A DNA stretch of 64,000 nt from Metabacillus rhizolycopersici (GTDB lineage: Bacteria > Bacillota > Bacilli > Bacillales > Bacillaceae): positions 1-64,000 of the forward strand of contig NZ_JAIQUM010000007.1 in the NCBI RefSeq assembly GCF_020075705.1, read 5' to 3'. Positions 63,375 through 64,000 of this stretch are shown one piece after another. Both the position numbers and the translations under genes were made by a program. Below the pieces are notes generated by a model that saw only the letters and a program-made list of their open reading frames with translations, was not told the origin of the DNA and did no database searches. How positions within the stretch are numbered: the first letter of the stretch is position 1; each line of letters begins with the position of its first letter.

Positions 63375-64000
63375 CTAAGATAATAAACCATATTTATTCA
63401 TTTTTTCATATAGTGTTGTTCTGCTAATCCCTAGTTGTTTAGCTGTTTCGGATTTATTTCCTTTCGTTATTTCTAAGCATGCTAAAATCGTATTCCGTTC
63501 CGTCTCTTCCATCACTTCTGCTAGTGAACGTACGAAAGAGATGTCTATATGACCGACTATTTCTTCAGGTAGGTGCTCAGGCTTGATGATTTCCCCCTCG
63601 TCCACCAAATTCAGCGCACGTTCAATACAATTTTCTAACTCTCGTATATTTCCTGGCCATGAATAAAATCGTAGCAAGCGTAAGGCCTGATCATGAATAC
63701 CAGCGATTTCTTTTTTCATGATTTTCTGGTATTTATCCAAAAAGTATTTTACCAGAATGATAATATCTGACTTGCGCTCCCTTAAGGAGGGAATCATCAT
63801 TTCCATTACATTCAGACGGTAATATAAGTCAAGTCTAAACTCACCCTTTGAAACCATTTCCTCTAAATTGCGATTAGTTGCCGCTATCACTCTTACGTCA
63901 ATTGTAATACTGCCAGAAGAGCCAACACGCTCGATTTCTTTCTCTTGTAGAACACGTAGTAATTTTACTTGCATATGCATTGGAAGTTCACCAATTTCAT
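63375..64000 (-). CDS. Sigma-54-dependent activator, C-terminal part (5' end outside window)
   Basis: The frame is open to the window end; only the last 208 residues are seen. EIGELPMHMQVKLLRVLQE is the AAA+ sensor region of sigma-54 activators (NtrC/BkdR/AcoR type), followed by DVRVIAATNRNLEEMV (Walker B vicinity), FRLDLYYRLNVMEMMIPSLRER and the R-finger area LRFYSWPGNIRELEN. A Fis-type helix-turn-helix ends the protein (GNKSETAKQLGISRTTLYEK). It probably drives the GntP gene from the sigma-54 promoter just downstream. The sensory N-terminal domain, which would tell the inducer, is not in the window. Confidence 0.92.
   Translation of the reverse strand, partial: EIGELPMHMQVKLLRVLQEKEIERVGSSGSITIDVRVIAATNRNLEEMVSKGEFRLDLYYRLNVMEMMIPSLRERKSDIIILVKYFLDKYQKIMKKEIAGIHDQALRLLRFYSWPGNIRELENCIERALNLVDEGEIIKPEHLPEEIVGHIDISFVRSLAEVMEETERNTILACLEITKGNKSETAKQLGISRTTLYEKMNKYGLLS

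Overview
The window is chromosomal DNA from a low-GC Gram-positive bacterium of the Bacillaceae (Bacillus/Neobacillus-like). Evidence: AT-rich sequence, strong AGGAGG-type ribosome binding sites, TTG/GTG starts, many Rho-independent terminators, an S-box (SAM-I) riboswitch, LicT-type antiterminator sites, and Bacillus neighbourhoods such as mmuP-mmuM (ybgF-ybgG), yhjC-yhjB and the yfjO-yfjP-pdaA set. No rRNA, tRNA, CRISPR array or intact transposon was seen.

Layout. 0-2 kb: 3' end of a DnaB-type helicase, an unknown gene, and a minus-strand deaminase-fold toxin with a probable immunity gene. 2-8.5 kb: a five-gene nickel/peptide ABC transporter operon with a Zur-like operator and a frameshifted binding-protein gene, then a MATE pump. 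8.6-11.5 kb: an aspartic-protease (retropepsin-like) gene, its small partner, an unknown gene and a decayed second protease copy. 11.6-19.4 kb: yhjB/yhjC-type symporter genes, remnants of a toxin-immunity pair, a YczE-like protein, and mmuP-mmuM under a SAM riboswitch. 19.4-25.1 kb: a complete rbsRKDACB ribose operon. 25.5-28.5 kb: a lipoprotein, two decayed genes and mnmA. 28.6-35 kb: a class M sirtuin (SirTM), an MFS pump, an Lrp regulator divergent from an isochorismatase-like hydrolase, ccdA, and an orphan glucitol-type EIIA. 35-43.7 kb: ptsHI, a DHA2 pump, and a licT-bglP-bgl operon with three antiterminator sites. 43.8-46.9 kb: two tandem SirTM genes plus an HD hydrolase gene, divergent from an HxlR regulator. 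47-57 kb: an ECF sigma factor with a DUF4179 regulator, a YbdG-type MscS channel, a 23S rRNA uracil methyltransferase, an AlkA-type glycosylase, PdaA and class I fumarase. 57-61 kb: sparse DNA, then fructokinase and a GlcU/RbsU-type sugar transporter. 61-64 kb: a GntP permease behind a sigma-54 promoter, with its likely sigma-54 activator cut by the window end.

What stands out. (1) Three class M sirtuins, two in a probable operon with an HD-domain hydrolase and an HxlR regulator, with neither the macrodomain nor the GcvH-L gene of the known SirTM operons. (2) Four gap-free 95-bp copies of the hxlR promoter/operator segment, each divergent from and about 120-250 bp upstream of a different minus-strand gene (SirTM-1, MFS, CcdA, SirTM-3); only one is still followed by an hxlR gene. 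(3) Five minus-strand copies of a short gene end coding for a conserved ...GEPYHK tail, scattered among toxin/immunity debris. Together with the lrp 3' remnant at 43.8 kb, these suggest that accessory modules have been duplicated and eroded within this window.
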